A stretch of DNA of 64,000 bases from contig DATIYM010000019.1 in assembly GCA_035517615.1 (NCBI GenBank), positions 1 to 64,000 of the forward strand. Reading direction: 5' to 3'. Below the pieces are notes generated by a model. The model was not told the origin of the DNA. It saw nothing but the letters and a program-made list of their open reading frames with translations, and searched no databases. Position numbers and translations under genes: made by a program. Every line of letters starts with the position of its first letter. The first letter of the stretch is position 1. The stretch comes from AG25 sp035517615 (GTDB taxonomy: Bacteria; Gemmatimonadota; Gemmatimonadetes; Gemmatimonadales; GWC2-71-9). Shown in pieces: positions 50,701-59,317 of this stretch.

Positions 50701-51611
50701 TACCGCGGCGGCGTCCGGGCGAGCAGATGATCGACGATGGCCCCCGCGACATCCACGCCGGTCGACGCTTGCAGACCCCGCCACCCCGGAATGCCGTTCA
50801 CTTCGAGCACGTAGGTCGGGCCATCGCGCGCGGGCAGAAGGTCGACGCCGGCGTATGCGGCCCCCACGGCGCGCGCGGCTCCGAGCGCGAGTGCGGTCCA
50901 TTCGGACGACAGTGAGCACGGGTACGCCCGCGCGCCCCGCGAAAGATTGGTTCGCCATCCCCCGCCCTCGGCGCGTCGCTCCACCGCCGCGATTACTCGA
51001 TCGCCCACCACGAACGCGCGTATGTCGCACCCGGCATGATCGATGGCGCGTTGGACGTAATATACCGCGCGAATCGCGTCGAGCGCCCGGCACACGCGGA
51101 ACGCGATTTCCTCGTCACTCACGCGAACCATGCCCAACCCCATCGAGCCGAACAACGGCTTCACGATCACGTCGCCCATGCCGCGACATGCTCGCACAGC
51201 GTCTTCCGCCCGTTCACACACCACGGTTTCCGGCACCGGAATTCCGGCCCGCTCGAGCAGCGTCGAGGTCCAGAACTTGTCCACCGTGCGCTCGATTGCG
51301 CGCGGTGGGTTGAGCACGACCACGCCACGTTCTTCCAGGCGATGGAGTGCGTCCACGCGATAGATGATCTGCTCGAGTGAGCCCGCCGGGATGATGCGGG
51401 CGAGCACCGCGCCGGCGGCGTCGAGGTCCTCATCGCACGACCACAGGCCGGGTTGTCCCTTCCCCGCTTCGCCCGCCCCTGTTCCCCCGCCAAGCCGCGC
51501 CACCAGACCCTCATACGCGACCACCCGCCCCTCGTGCCCGCGTTCGCTCAACGCGCGACACAGCTGCGCCGTGTGCCACCCGGTCCGAGCGGCGAGAATC
51601 GGCACGCGCAT
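50700..51611 (-). CDS. RimK-family ATP-grasp glutamate ligase
   Basis: A 303-aa ATP-grasp ligase. RIIPAGSLEQIIYRVDALHRLEE precedes the ATP lysine in VIVKPLFGSMGLGMVRV; IRAFVVGDRVIAAVER and DLLPARDGPTYVLEVNGIPGW carry the metal-binding acidic residues. RimK-like ligases add glutamates to coenzymes: MptN to H4MPT, CofE-type to F420. Since bacterial methylofuran carries a long polyglutamate tail, this enzyme may build that tail or glutamylate the pterin; which one is open. It follows mch with a 2-bp gap. Confidence 0.87.
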   Translation of the reverse strand: MRVPILAARTGWHTAQLCRALSERGHEGRVVAYEGLVARLGGGTGAGEAGKGQPGLWSCDEDLDAAGAVLARIIPAGSLEQIIYRVDALHRLEERGVVVLNPPRAIERTVDKFWTSTLLERAGIPVPETVVCERAEDAVRACRGMGDVIVKPLFGSMGLGMVRVSDEEIAFRVCRALDAIRAVYYVQRAIDHAGCDIRAFVVGDRVIAAVERRAEGGGWRTNLSRGARAYPCSLSSEWTALALGAARAVGAAYAGVDLLPARDGPTYVLEVNGIPGWRGLQASTGVDVAGAIVDHLLARTPPR

Positions 51612-51613
51612 CG

Positions 51614-52573
51614 TCAGGATTCCCGGAGCGAGGCCCGCAGCATGTCGGGGTCGAGCCGGCCCGCGTGGTGCGTCTTCCCCGATTCCGTGCTCGTGAGCCA
51701 GACCTCGGCCGGACTGAACAGCAGCGGGTCGATCTTGTAGAAGTCACCGTTGTAGCGCTGGAACGTCTCATAAAACGGTGTGCCGTAGTCCGCGGACGCT
51801 ACCGCTGGTAGCCGTGGAGTGATTGCTTCGAGCTCCGCGTCGCTTGCGCGCACCAGATAGTGCGCCTGTCCTCCGTAGAGGATGCAGTCGTTGGTCCTGC
51901 CGATGGCCCGGAGGTCGTTCTTCGCGACTGGAGCAAGCGGCGCCGTCCCCGCGGCAGCCATGATGCGTGTGACGTCGAATCCCAGCGCATCGAGCTTGTG
52001 CAGCCCGGTTTCGAGCACGCGCGCGGAGATCTGCACCCCGCCAGCGATACTCGCCGTCGGGGCGACGACGAGTGTGAGACTCGCGGGCGCGAGCCTCGCT
52101 TTCTCCCCCACCCAGGAAACGACTGCATCGGTGGGCAGGGTGCGGGTCTCGAGCACCAGGACGCCACGCTGCGCCTGCTCGCCGTAGCCCAATTTTCGAA
52201 ACAGCTCGCCTTCGACCCGAGCATGCGCTCGCAGCGGTCCCGAGCCCATCGCGAAATACTTGTCGATCTGAACGACCCAGCCGGCATACTGAGAGGCCAT
52301 GCACGCCACCGCCGGATGATCGGTCGTGACGACCACCCCCGGCCACTGGTCGCCGGCGATGGCGAGGGACGTGTACGCGATTCGACCCAACCCGCCCATG
52401 CAGATTTCCGCGAGCGCCAGACCTGCCTCGTACCCGCCCGGAACGTCGATTCCAGCATCGATCAGCCGGCATCCGTTGCCGAGCCGGTGAACGGCGACGC
52501 GCGCGACATCCGCGCGCTGCTCCAGACGATCGGCAATCGCGGCGGAGCGTTCGTTCACCTGCAATGTCGTCAC
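51614..52573 (-). CDS. mch: Methenyltetrahydromethanopterin cyclohydrolase
   Basis: Mch hydrolyses methenyl-H4MPT to 5-formyl-H4MPT, the middle step of formaldehyde oxidation. The 319-aa length and sequence fit: ICMGGLGRIAYTSLA, VVVTTDHPAVACMASQYAGW, YFAMGSGPLRA, VASADYGTPFYETF and FSPAEVWLTS. The GTG at 52573 overlaps the fhcC stop (GTGA), the usual coupling in this genome; a GTG four codons earlier is possible. Placement directly after fhcC groups the cyclohydrolase with the next enzymes in the path. Confidence 0.95.
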   Translation of the reverse strand: MTTLQVNERSAAIADRLEQRADVARVAVHRLGNGCRLIDAGIDVPGGYEAGLALAEICMGGLGRIAYTSLAIAGDQWPGVVVTTDHPAVACMASQYAGWVVQIDKYFAMGSGPLRAHARVEGELFRKLGYGEQAQRGVLVLETRTLPTDAVVSWVGEKARLAPASLTLVVAPTASIAGGVQISARVLETGLHKLDALGFDVTRIMAAAGTAPLAPVAKNDLRAIGRTNDCILYGGQAHYLVRASDAELEAITPRLPAVASADYGTPFYETFQRYNGDFYKIDPLLFSPAEVWLTSTESGKTHHAGRLDPDMLRASLRES

Positions 52574-53334
52574 GCGGCGCTCCACGCGAGGATCTCGCCA
52601 CGTCCGAGCTCCGCCATGTCCCCGCAGTAGCGACGATACGATCCGCCGATGTGCTCGCTTGTGAGCGAGAGGTCATAGGTCGCGCGCAGATGGCGCAGCA
52701 GGACCCGCACATGAGGCGGGCGGTACGTGCAGGCATAGGGAAACAGCGGGTCCGACTCCACACCGCCCAGGACGATGATCGAGCCGCGCTTCAGGAACCG
52801 CCCAACGGGCGGCGCCGCCCTGCCGCCGATCAGGAGCGTACCGGCGATCATGCCTCGCCCCGCGCCCGCCGCCGCAGCGCCCATCACGACCACGATGCCC
52901 CGGCGCATGCGGGCCGCCGCCCCCGCTCCCGCACCGCCGCGGATCACGACCTCGCCTCCGGTCACGCCACGCGACGCTCCAGGCAGTGCACCGGCCGCAT
53001 TCGGTCCCACACTGCCTTGGACCAGGACACTCCCTCCCATCAGCCCCGCCGCCAGGTCAGGCCCCACCGAACCCTCGATGACGAGCGTCCCGCGCGCCTG
53101 GGCAGTCGCGATTCCCGCGGCGCGCTCGAGGTCACCTTCGAGGACGAGATGCTGCGAGCGTTCGCCCTCCACGCGAAACAGCTCACCCAGCGGCATTGGC
53201 TGTCCGTCGTAGCGCAATGGGAGAGCCGCGATTTCGGCGCTCGTGCGATCGGCCAGGCGATCCGCCGCGATGCGCGAGGCATCAAGGGCGCTTGTCAGCG
53301 GCTGGCGTAACGTGAGCACGATGCGATCGCTCAT
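52570..53334 (-). CDS. fhcC: Formyltransferase/hydrolase complex subunit C
   Basis: FhcC (254 aa) is a structural beta-helix subunit pairing with FhcD, homologous to subunit C of formylmethanofuran dehydrogenase. The glycine-rich repeat GGxVxVxGxxGxxxxxxM is clear (TLVIEGSVGPDLAAGLMGG, SVLVQGSVGPNAAGALPG, IVVVMGAAAAGAGRGMIAG). The ending ATYDLSLTSEHIGGSYRRYC is typical. The ATG overlaps the fhcD stop (ATGA) and its stop overlaps mch. Order here is fhcB, fhcA, fhcD, fhcC, then mch. Confidence 0.94.
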   Translation of the reverse strand: MSDRIVLTLRQPLTSALDASRIAADRLADRTSAEIAALPLRYDGQPMPLGELFRVEGERSQHLVLEGDLERAAGIATAQARGTLVIEGSVGPDLAAGLMGGSVLVQGSVGPNAAGALPGASRGVTGGEVVIRGGAGAGAAARMRRGIVVVMGAAAAGAGRGMIAGTLLIGGRAAPPVGRFLKRGSIIVLGGVESDPLFPYACTYRPPHVRVLLRHLRATYDLSLTSEHIGGSYRRYCGDMAELGRGEILAWSAA

Positions 53335-54239
53335 TGGCTCGCCATGATCGAACGCAGCGGGAAATGATGGGGCCCGAGCTTGCCGCCGTAATTGCCCGCG
53401 GAAATCGAGATGACGCGTCCCGCATCTCCTGTCCCACATGCCGCGCGGATCCCGGCCCGCATCGCTTCCTGAATCGCCCCGCCGTCCAGACCATCGAGCA
53501 CGATTTCGAGCACGGCACCGATCCCTTCCGGGAGGGCGCTCGCCGTGAGGGGTCGCAGTGTGGGCGAGAAGGCGTCATTCGTGGTCGCGATCATCTTCTT
53601 GTAGCGTCGCGATCCAACCTTGCTACCGCTGCGCACGATTCCGCCCGGGAAGGGCAGAATCACGCCGGGCAGCGGCTCGATCGCCAGCACCGCCGCCTCG
53701 GCGGCCGCGAGTGCCGCGTCCGCATCGCGCGCCAGAATGAGAAAGTTGCCGCCGCCGACTGCCTTCTGCATTCCGAACGTCTCGTCTATCAGGAACTCGC
53801 CTTCCATGACGGGAATACGCCAGTAGCGGCGCCCCGCGATCACTTTGCTCGCCTGGAACCCGTCGCCGAATACGCGCAGCGCTTTCCCGACGCCAAGTCG
53901 GTCCGGAGCCGTGGGCAGCCCATCGAAGCACGCCGTCGTCGGGCAGGTGAGCACCGTTTGCCCCAGCCGCTCGATGAGTCTCGTGGGCAGACTCTCCTTG
54001 TCCATGGTAAGCAACAGCACGCTGATTCCCGGCCGCCCATCCGGAGTCGCTTCCGTTCCGACGGCGCGTTCGATTCCCGCCTCGCATTTGCAACCAATGA
54101 CCGAGGTGGCAAAGCCGGTGAGCTTCACAGCCGCCTCGCGGGCCCAGCGCTCCGTCTTGGCGGTGATCACCACGCGCGAGGCGCGCATCGTGAACGCCTC
54201 GGCGAACGTGTCCTCGATCAAGACCCCGTTGAGTCGCAT
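53331..54239 (-). CDS. fhcD: Formylmethanofuran:H4MPT formyltransferase subunit FhcD
   Basis: FhcD (302 aa, the usual size) moves the formyl group from 5-formyl-H4MPT to methylofuran. Signatures: GVLIEDTFAEAFTMRASRVV at the start, GISVLLLTMDKESL, TCPTTACFDGLP and YWRIPVMEGEFLIDETFG, and a C-terminal ISAGNYGGKLGPHHFPL. In the bacterial complex it works with FhcC and passes formyl-methylofuran to the FhcAB hydrolase. The ATG is one base after the fhcA stop. Confidence 0.96.
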   Translation of the reverse strand: MRLNGVLIEDTFAEAFTMRASRVVITAKTERWAREAAVKLTGFATSVIGCKCEAGIERAVGTEATPDGRPGISVLLLTMDKESLPTRLIERLGQTVLTCPTTACFDGLPTAPDRLGVGKALRVFGDGFQASKVIAGRRYWRIPVMEGEFLIDETFGMQKAVGGGNFLILARDADAALAAAEAAVLAIEPLPGVILPFPGGIVRSGSKVGSRRYKKMIATTNDAFSPTLRPLTASALPEGIGAVLEIVLDGLDGGAIQEAMRAGIRAACGTGDAGRVISISAGNYGGKLGPHHFPLRSIMASQ

Positions 54240-54240
54240 G

Positions 54241-55851
54241 TCAGGAGCCGAGGGGGGCGTCGGGAATCGAGCGTACCGGGTAGTTCTCGAACGCCACGGT
54301 GGCGAACTGCTCGAAGTGGCGTTTCACACCGGGCAGCACGCGAGTGTCGTACGCCGGCCGAACGTGCAGGCGGCGGCCTCGCGGAGCGCGCACCAGCGCG
54401 CCTTCCGAAACGACCACGGTACCACCCTTGAGCACGTATCGCGGCGTTGCGAACATGCGGGACCTATCCGCCTCGCTCGTGTAGATGGTCACGTCGGCAT
54501 CGGCACCCACACCCAGGTGTCCCTTGCGGCGCAGGCCCAGCAGGCGCGCCGGAGCCGCGCGAGTGATGATCGCAATTTCGGCGAGCGAGTATTCGCGGCT
54601 GAGCCCATCGAGCAGCGCGCCACCTCCGAGCAGTTTCTGGTTCACCCGTTTTAGCTGATCATCGCGGTACGCCCGGTCCATCAGGAGGCGAATCAGTTCC
54701 GGATACGAGCGAAACGAAGCCCCGTTTGGGTGGTCGGTCGAGAGCACGACCCGCCATGGATCTCGAGCGAGCAGGAAGAGCTCGAGCCCCACGGCCCACT
54801 GCAGCGCCGCAACTGCCGCTCGCTCGCGATACGAGTAGGGAACGATGCCGCATCCGGTCTCGAGCTCGAGATCGATGTTGGTCCATTTTCGTCCGGTGCT
54901 TGCATGCAGCAGATATTCCACGGGAGCATCGGCGGTGAGCGTCGTGGCGGGCCCGAACATCACCTGGCCCACGTCGACGCTCACCTCCGCGTGATCATTG
55001 ACGTACTCGATCAGCTCGCGGGCCCGGGACTTCCATCCCTCGCCGTAGCTGTGAAACTGGAGATGAGTGTAGTGCGCGCGCCGGCCATCCAGGGCGCGCA
55101 TCGTCTCGAGCGTGGTCGCGGCATTTCCGGGTCGGCCGAGATTGTTGCAGTGAATGTGGACCGGATGCGGCAGCGTGAGGCCGTGTGCCGCCGCAGCGAG
55201 AGTTTCGAGAATCTTGCGAGGCGTGACGCGGCTCGAGCCGACGGGATCATCGATGCCGGTGACGTTCCGTTGCCCGCTCTTCCACGCCGCCAGCCCTCCT
55301 GGGTTCACGATCTTGATCGCGTATCCACCACCCGCTCCCAATAGCCAGGCCGCGAAGTCCTGCGTGACGGCAGTGTCGCCTTCGTTGATGCGGTCGAGCA
55401 GGTATTCGTTGTTGCCCATGAGCAGGAAGCAGCCCGCATCGACAATCGGCGTATCGTCGAGCTCCGCGTGGGCCTGCCGGGCGGCGATTGGCGCCACAGC
55501 CGCTTCCATGACCGTCGTATAGCCCAGCCCGGCGTAGCGATATCCCGTCGTGAACGTGCTGGGCAGCGTTCCCCCGGTTCCGGAACGCCCCTCGCTCAAC
55601 GGTCGACGCTCCCGATCCGCCGCGTGTTCTTCGGGCAGGAGCCGGCGTCCGTGATTGACGGTCGCCCCCGCGATGTGCGCGTGGATATCCACACCGCCGG
55701 GCATGACCACCATACCTCGAGCATCGAGCGTGGGAGCACCGGCCGCGACCTGGGCGACGATCTCGCCGTTCTCGATACAAACGTCCCGCACTGAGCCGTC
55801 GATGCCGTTGGCAGGATCGTAGACCGTCCCCCCCGCGATCCGGAGTGCCAC
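54241..55851 (-). CDS. fhcA: Formyltransferase/hydrolase complex subunit A (formyl-methylofuran hydrolase)
   Basis: FhcA (536 aa) is the zinc amidohydrolase that releases formate from formyl-methylofuran. VDIHAHIAGATVNHGRRL supplies the first HxH; GYAIKIVNPGGL holds the probable carboxylated lysine; HIHCNNLGRPGN and HLQFHSYG supply further histidines; VVLSTDHPNGASF has the catalytic aspartate. An earlier GTG two codons upstream exists, but GAGGTGA fits the GTG at 55851. It starts 8 bp after fhcB. No tungsten or molybdenum subunits are present, as expected for a hydrolase. Confidence 0.95.
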   Translation of the reverse strand: MALRIAGGTVYDPANGIDGSVRDVCIENGEIVAQVAAGAPTLDARGMVVMPGGVDIHAHIAGATVNHGRRLLPEEHAADRERRPLSEGRSGTGGTLPSTFTTGYRYAGLGYTTVMEAAVAPIAARQAHAELDDTPIVDAGCFLLMGNNEYLLDRINEGDTAVTQDFAAWLLGAGGGYAIKIVNPGGLAAWKSGQRNVTGIDDPVGSSRVTPRKILETLAAAAHGLTLPHPVHIHCNNLGRPGNAATTLETMRALDGRRAHYTHLQFHSYGEGWKSRARELIEYVNDHAEVSVDVGQVMFGPATTLTADAPVEYLLHASTGRKWTNIDLELETGCGIVPYSYRERAAVAALQWAVGLELFLLARDPWRVVLSTDHPNGASFRSYPELIRLLMDRAYRDDQLKRVNQKLLGGGALLDGLSREYSLAEIAIITRAAPARLLGLRRKGHLGVGADADVTIYTSEADRSRMFATPRYVLKGGTVVVSEGALVRAPRGRRLHVRPAYDTRVLPGVKRHFEQFATVAFENYPVRSIPDAPLGS

Positions 55852-55858
55852 GCTCACC

Positions 55859-57076
55859 TCATGTGCCCAGGCGCTCGAGCAATGCGCCGAGGACGCCTGT
55901 TGCGGAACGAGGGCTGCCTGCGAGCACGGCTGTGAGCGGCAACGGAACATCGTCCATCCGGAAGGCCATCCCGGCTTCATGAATTCCCGGCACGCCAGTG
56001 TCCACCACCACCGTGGGTTTCACTCGTGCCGCACTCGCCCGCGGCCCAATGAAGACCGTGGGCATCGAGCTCAGCACGGCGACAAGCTTGGGCGGAAGTG
56101 AACCCGGATCGCCAGCGATCAGCAGGGCATCAAGCTCCCGGTCCCAACCCTGGCCGTCGACAATCTCGTCGGGCCGATATTCCGGACTGCCAGACCCGAA
56201 GTCGACCGCCATCGGAAAACCCGTCTGCCAGGCAAGCACCTGAGCGGCGCCGGATCGATTTCCCCCCGCCGTGAGCGATGAGAGGGCGGCCCGCGTCGGG
56301 CCGTTCAGGGCCTGGGCAAGCGCGATGAGTGCCTCGGAGCGATCGGGATCGCGGCTCGACTCGCTCGATTCGTTGTCGTGGACCAGAACCACGTAGGTGG
56401 CGCGTAACATCCGCTGGGCGAGGTCCACGAATGGCCTGAGCTGATCCGGCACGAGCGGCGCGCGCCCAAGGACGGCGGCTCGCAGCACTCCCAAGGCCGC
56501 CACTTCGAGATCTCGCTCGATGCTGAATCGCACCCCAGCAAGCGAGAGCCCGCGGCGGCTGCCAACGTCAACCGCCACGAGGGTCGGCACGTTGTCGGGA
56601 TTCACAACCCGCGCCACGTAACGGGGCCAGTGCTCGGTTGGATCGACGCCCCAGAACGCGATCAGGTCCGCGTGACGCCGGATCTCGCCCAGCGTGGCGC
56701 CGATCCTGCCCCGCCGCTGCGACGCCAGCACCTGCTCCGCCGCGAGCGAAGTGCTGCTGTCGAGCACAGCCCGGAGCCGATCGGCGATCGCGACCGCGGT
56801 CCGCTGCGCGTCCACGCTCAGCTCCGGCGCGAGATACACGAGCGGCCGGCGCGCGCTGCCCAGCAGCTGGGCAGCATCGGCGAGCGCGCGCTCGAGTGTG
56901 ACGGGTTGGTCGCGCGAGCGCACCTCGTCCGGCACGACGCCGGTGCCGAACCAGGTGCGACCGAGATCGCAGCCGTTCCGCACGTCCGTAATCCGGCCGT
57001 TCTCGGTGGTGACGGTGAGATCGTCGCAGCTCAAGCCGCAGCCGAGACACGTGACGTGCTCGTGCACCGCGTTCAT
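55859..57076 (-). CDS. fhcB: Formyltransferase/hydrolase complex subunit B
   Basis: FhcB (405 aa) is the partner of FhcA and a relative of the molybdopterin subunit of archaeal formylmethanofuran dehydrogenase. The N-terminus has C10-x2-C13-x3-C17 and C36 (TCLGCGLSCDD; RNGCDLG), matching the iron-sulfur motif of FwdB, which is of interest because bacterial FhcB is thought to be non-redox. Later parts (IAFWGVDPTEHWPRY; GGNRSGAAQVLAWQTGFP; LIAGDPGSLPPKL) are typical FhcB. The ATG overlaps the upstream ATP-grasp stop (ATGA). Confidence 0.93.
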   Translation of the reverse strand: MNAVHEHVTCLGCGLSCDDLTVTTENGRITDVRNGCDLGRTWFGTGVVPDEVRSRDQPVTLERALADAAQLLGSARRPLVYLAPELSVDAQRTAVAIADRLRAVLDSSTSLAAEQVLASQRRGRIGATLGEIRRHADLIAFWGVDPTEHWPRYVARVVNPDNVPTLVAVDVGSRRGLSLAGVRFSIERDLEVAALGVLRAAVLGRAPLVPDQLRPFVDLAQRMLRATYVVLVHDNESSESSRDPDRSEALIALAQALNGPTRAALSSLTAGGNRSGAAQVLAWQTGFPMAVDFGSGSPEYRPDEIVDGQGWDRELDALLIAGDPGSLPPKLVAVLSSMPTVFIGPRASAARVKPTVVVDTGVPGIHEAGMAFRMDDVPLPLTAVLAGSPRSATGVLGALLERLGT

Positions 57077-58227
57077 GCGAGTCGACGCTTTCGGCCCGCG
57101 GTCGTGAGCTCGCGATACACCTGTCGCGCGCGCGAGACGAGCGCTTCGTGGCAGCGGCAGAGCGTGGACGCATGGGCGAATACGGTGCAAATCGGGTCGC
57201 CGCGCGAAAAGCGGGAGAACGGCGCCGGGATGTCGCGAACCGTGGGGTCTCGAAGCCACATGGTGGTGTCACCGATCATCACGGACTCACGCGCGTAGAC
57301 GACGCCTTTCCCCGAGGCTCCGAGCATGGTGCGCCGCACCCGCCGGGGGAGGGTGCCCGAGCAGGCAGCGACGTGAATCGAGAACACGGCAACGCCGAGC
57401 GACCGTTCCAGGAGCTCCATGGCCGCCGTATAGCGCGGATTTATCTCGAGGGCGTACGGAACGCTGCCTCGCCACATGACGTCGATGCCATTCACTCCCA
57501 CCAGGCCAAATTCGCGCGTTATGCAATCCACGAGGTTCCGGCCCGCCTCCACGCGCGCCACGCTCTGGGCTTCGGAGCAAACGATGTTTCCCGAGTAGCG
57601 GTACGGAGCGGCGCCGAAGGCTCGATCGCCCGCGAGCAGTCGTGTCATTCCGAGCAGTACGGCTCGTTCGCCGTCCGCCGCGAAGAGCAGCGACCCCGGT
57701 TCTCCGGCGACGTACTCCTGGTAATACGTCCCCGGGGCGTGGCTCGACCGATCGCCCCGCGAATTCCAGAACGCGATTCCATGCCCGCCGCCCGACCGGC
57801 GTGGCTTCACAAGCCAGCGCACATCGCCATGGACGGGTGGAGTCGTGCGCACGCGCAGCGCGGGGAGTCCCAGGCGCCGCAGCGTGCGGCTCAACTGCAC
57901 CGGATCGCGCGCCGCTCGGAGTGTGTCGGGTGAGTTGCCCAACAAGGTTCGGTTCACCGCCAGGCGCTCCACTGCCGCGGGGTGGTTCTCGAACGGCGCC
58001 GAGTAGGCAACCAAATTTGCCGCGATGCCCTGCGCGAGCAGTGCGGCCCGGTGGGCCGAGAAGCGCGCTCCAGGCGCCCGCGCGCGCACGACGTGCGTCG
58101 CGCGCTCTGCGAGATCCAGGTCCGCGAAGCCGTCGATCGCCGCGACATCCCAGCCCGCGCGAGTAGCCGAGTCGACCAGGCCGCGCGTGGAGATTCCCGC
58201 AATGAGCACCGTCGGCCGGCGCGCCAT
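57073..58227 (-). CDS. ATP-grasp ligase of the MfnD-like type
   Basis: A 384-aa ATP-grasp protein. VLIAGISTRGLVDSATRAGW is the N-domain, WLVKPRRSGGGHGIAFW the ATP-binding lysine region, YYQEYVAGEPGSLLFAAD the hinge, and GVNGIDVMWRGSVPYALEIN the metal-binding end with the EINPR motif. Archaeal MfnD ligates glutamate to tyramine in methanofuran synthesis; this protein, adjacent to fhcB, is a good candidate for the bacterial tyrosine- or tyramine-glutamate ligase. It is directly abutted by DUF1464 upstream (no gap) and overlaps fhcB by 4 bp. Confidence 0.82.
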   Translation of the reverse strand: MARRPTVLIAGISTRGLVDSATRAGWDVAAIDGFADLDLAERATHVVRARAPGARFSAHRAALLAQGIAANLVAYSAPFENHPAAVERLAVNRTLLGNSPDTLRAARDPVQLSRTLRRLGLPALRVRTTPPVHGDVRWLVKPRRSGGGHGIAFWNSRGDRSSHAPGTYYQEYVAGEPGSLLFAADGERAVLLGMTRLLAGDRAFGAAPYRYSGNIVCSEAQSVARVEAGRNLVDCITREFGLVGVNGIDVMWRGSVPYALEINPRYTAAMELLERSLGVAVFSIHVAACSGTLPRRVRRTMLGASGKGVVYARESVMIGDTTMWLRDPTVRDIPAPFSRFSRGDPICTVFAHASTLCRCHEALVSRARQVYRELTTAGRKRRLA

Positions 58228-59313
58228 TCAGCCGAGCCCGAGCCGCTGACGTGCGGTAACAACGGGAATGACGTACAAATGATCGAGGACGGTCCCCTTC
58301 GCCTCCCGGATCCCCAGCCGGTCAACGAGCGCCTGGTGCGCGCCACCGGCCAGGCCATCCGCGAGCAAGGCCGCTCCCTGAGCTGCTTCCTTCGCCCCGG
58401 CGAAACCTTCGAGCAGGCGCGCCGATCCAAAGGGCTGGAGTCGCGCAACCAGAGCAGCCACGACGCGCGGCACACGCGCGAGTCGGCCCGACAGCACGAA
58501 CTCGCACGGCTGTCCCACCGAGACCGCCATCGCCACCGCCGCCTTCACGGTCTGATCGAGCAACGCGTCGAGCGCGAGCAGCTCGCTCGGGCTCACCGCC
58601 GACTCGAACCGCTCGGGCCCGACGCCCCTGCCCCAGCCCGCGACGGTGCTCGCGCCGCCGCCGAACAGCATGCGTTTGGGAATTTCGCCTGCGAGAAACG
58701 CGACCTCACCGTCGAGCGCGCCGGCGGCCTGGAACCCGAGCGGCCCCGCTGAGCCCCCGATCCCGTCGACGATGCGGCCTTCGCGGACAGCCAAGACCGC
58801 CGTGAACGCGCCGCCCAGCTCCACGAGCACGAGCGACACCGCACCCGGATCGGATCCCGCCCGTCGACACGCATCGACAATCGCCACGGCGGCCGCGCCC
58901 ACCTTGTCGGCCGTACCCATGTCGATGCGGTTGACCTTGCGATGTGCCGGAACCGACGCGAGGTGAATGACGCCGGGCGTGAACACGAGCGGCAGCGCCG
59001 AACGGGCGAGGGTGCGCGCCAGACCGCGGATACCGCCAATCCCCCCCTCTCCGGCCTCCCCGGGGGCGGCGAGAAAGGCGAGTCGCAGCTCGTCCTCCGT
59101 CACCGCCGATCCGCGGACGAGCGGCAATCCGTATCCGGACGGCCCCGCCACGAGGTCCACTGGTCCGGCGTCGTGCAGCAGCCTGAGCAACACCTGTGGA
59201 TCCTGCACCGCTTCCGCAGTCGGGAAACTCCGGTCCAGGAACACTCGTCCATCATCGAGCCCGCAGACGTCGATGCTCTTCGTCCCCGGGTCGATCCCGA
59301 TGACACGGGGCAT
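58228..59313 (-). CDS. DUF1464 family protein (ASKHA fold)
   Basis: A 361-aa protein of DUF1464, known mainly from archaea and from H4MPT-using bacteria. VIGIDPGTKSIDVCGLDDG is an ASKHA-type phosphate loop; LVLVELGGAFTAVLAV and EFVLSGRLARVPRVVAALV would be phosphate-2 and adenosine motifs, so an ATP-dependent kinase or transferase is plausible. Its reaction is not known. The start at MPRVIGID leaves a 4-bp gap to mtdB. It is the only gene between mtdB and the MfnD-like ligase. Confidence 0.85.
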   Translation of the reverse strand: MPRVIGIDPGTKSIDVCGLDDGRVFLDRSFPTAEAVQDPQVLLRLLHDAGPVDLVAGPSGYGLPLVRGSAVTEDELRLAFLAAPGEAGEGGIGGIRGLARTLARSALPLVFTPGVIHLASVPAHRKVNRIDMGTADKVGAAAVAIVDACRRAGSDPGAVSLVLVELGGAFTAVLAVREGRIVDGIGGSAGPLGFQAAGALDGEVAFLAGEIPKRMLFGGGASTVAGWGRGVGPERFESAVSPSELLALDALLDQTVKAAVAMAVSVGQPCEFVLSGRLARVPRVVAALVARLQPFGSARLLEGFAGAKEAAQGAALLADGLAGGAHQALVDRLGIREAKGTVLDHLYVIPVVTARQRLGLG

Positions 59314-59317
59314 GGGA

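Noticed and set aside
52775..53310. Plus-strand frames over fhcC
   Set aside because: These are shadows of the glycine-rich fhcC repeat, with extreme proline and arginine content and no motif.
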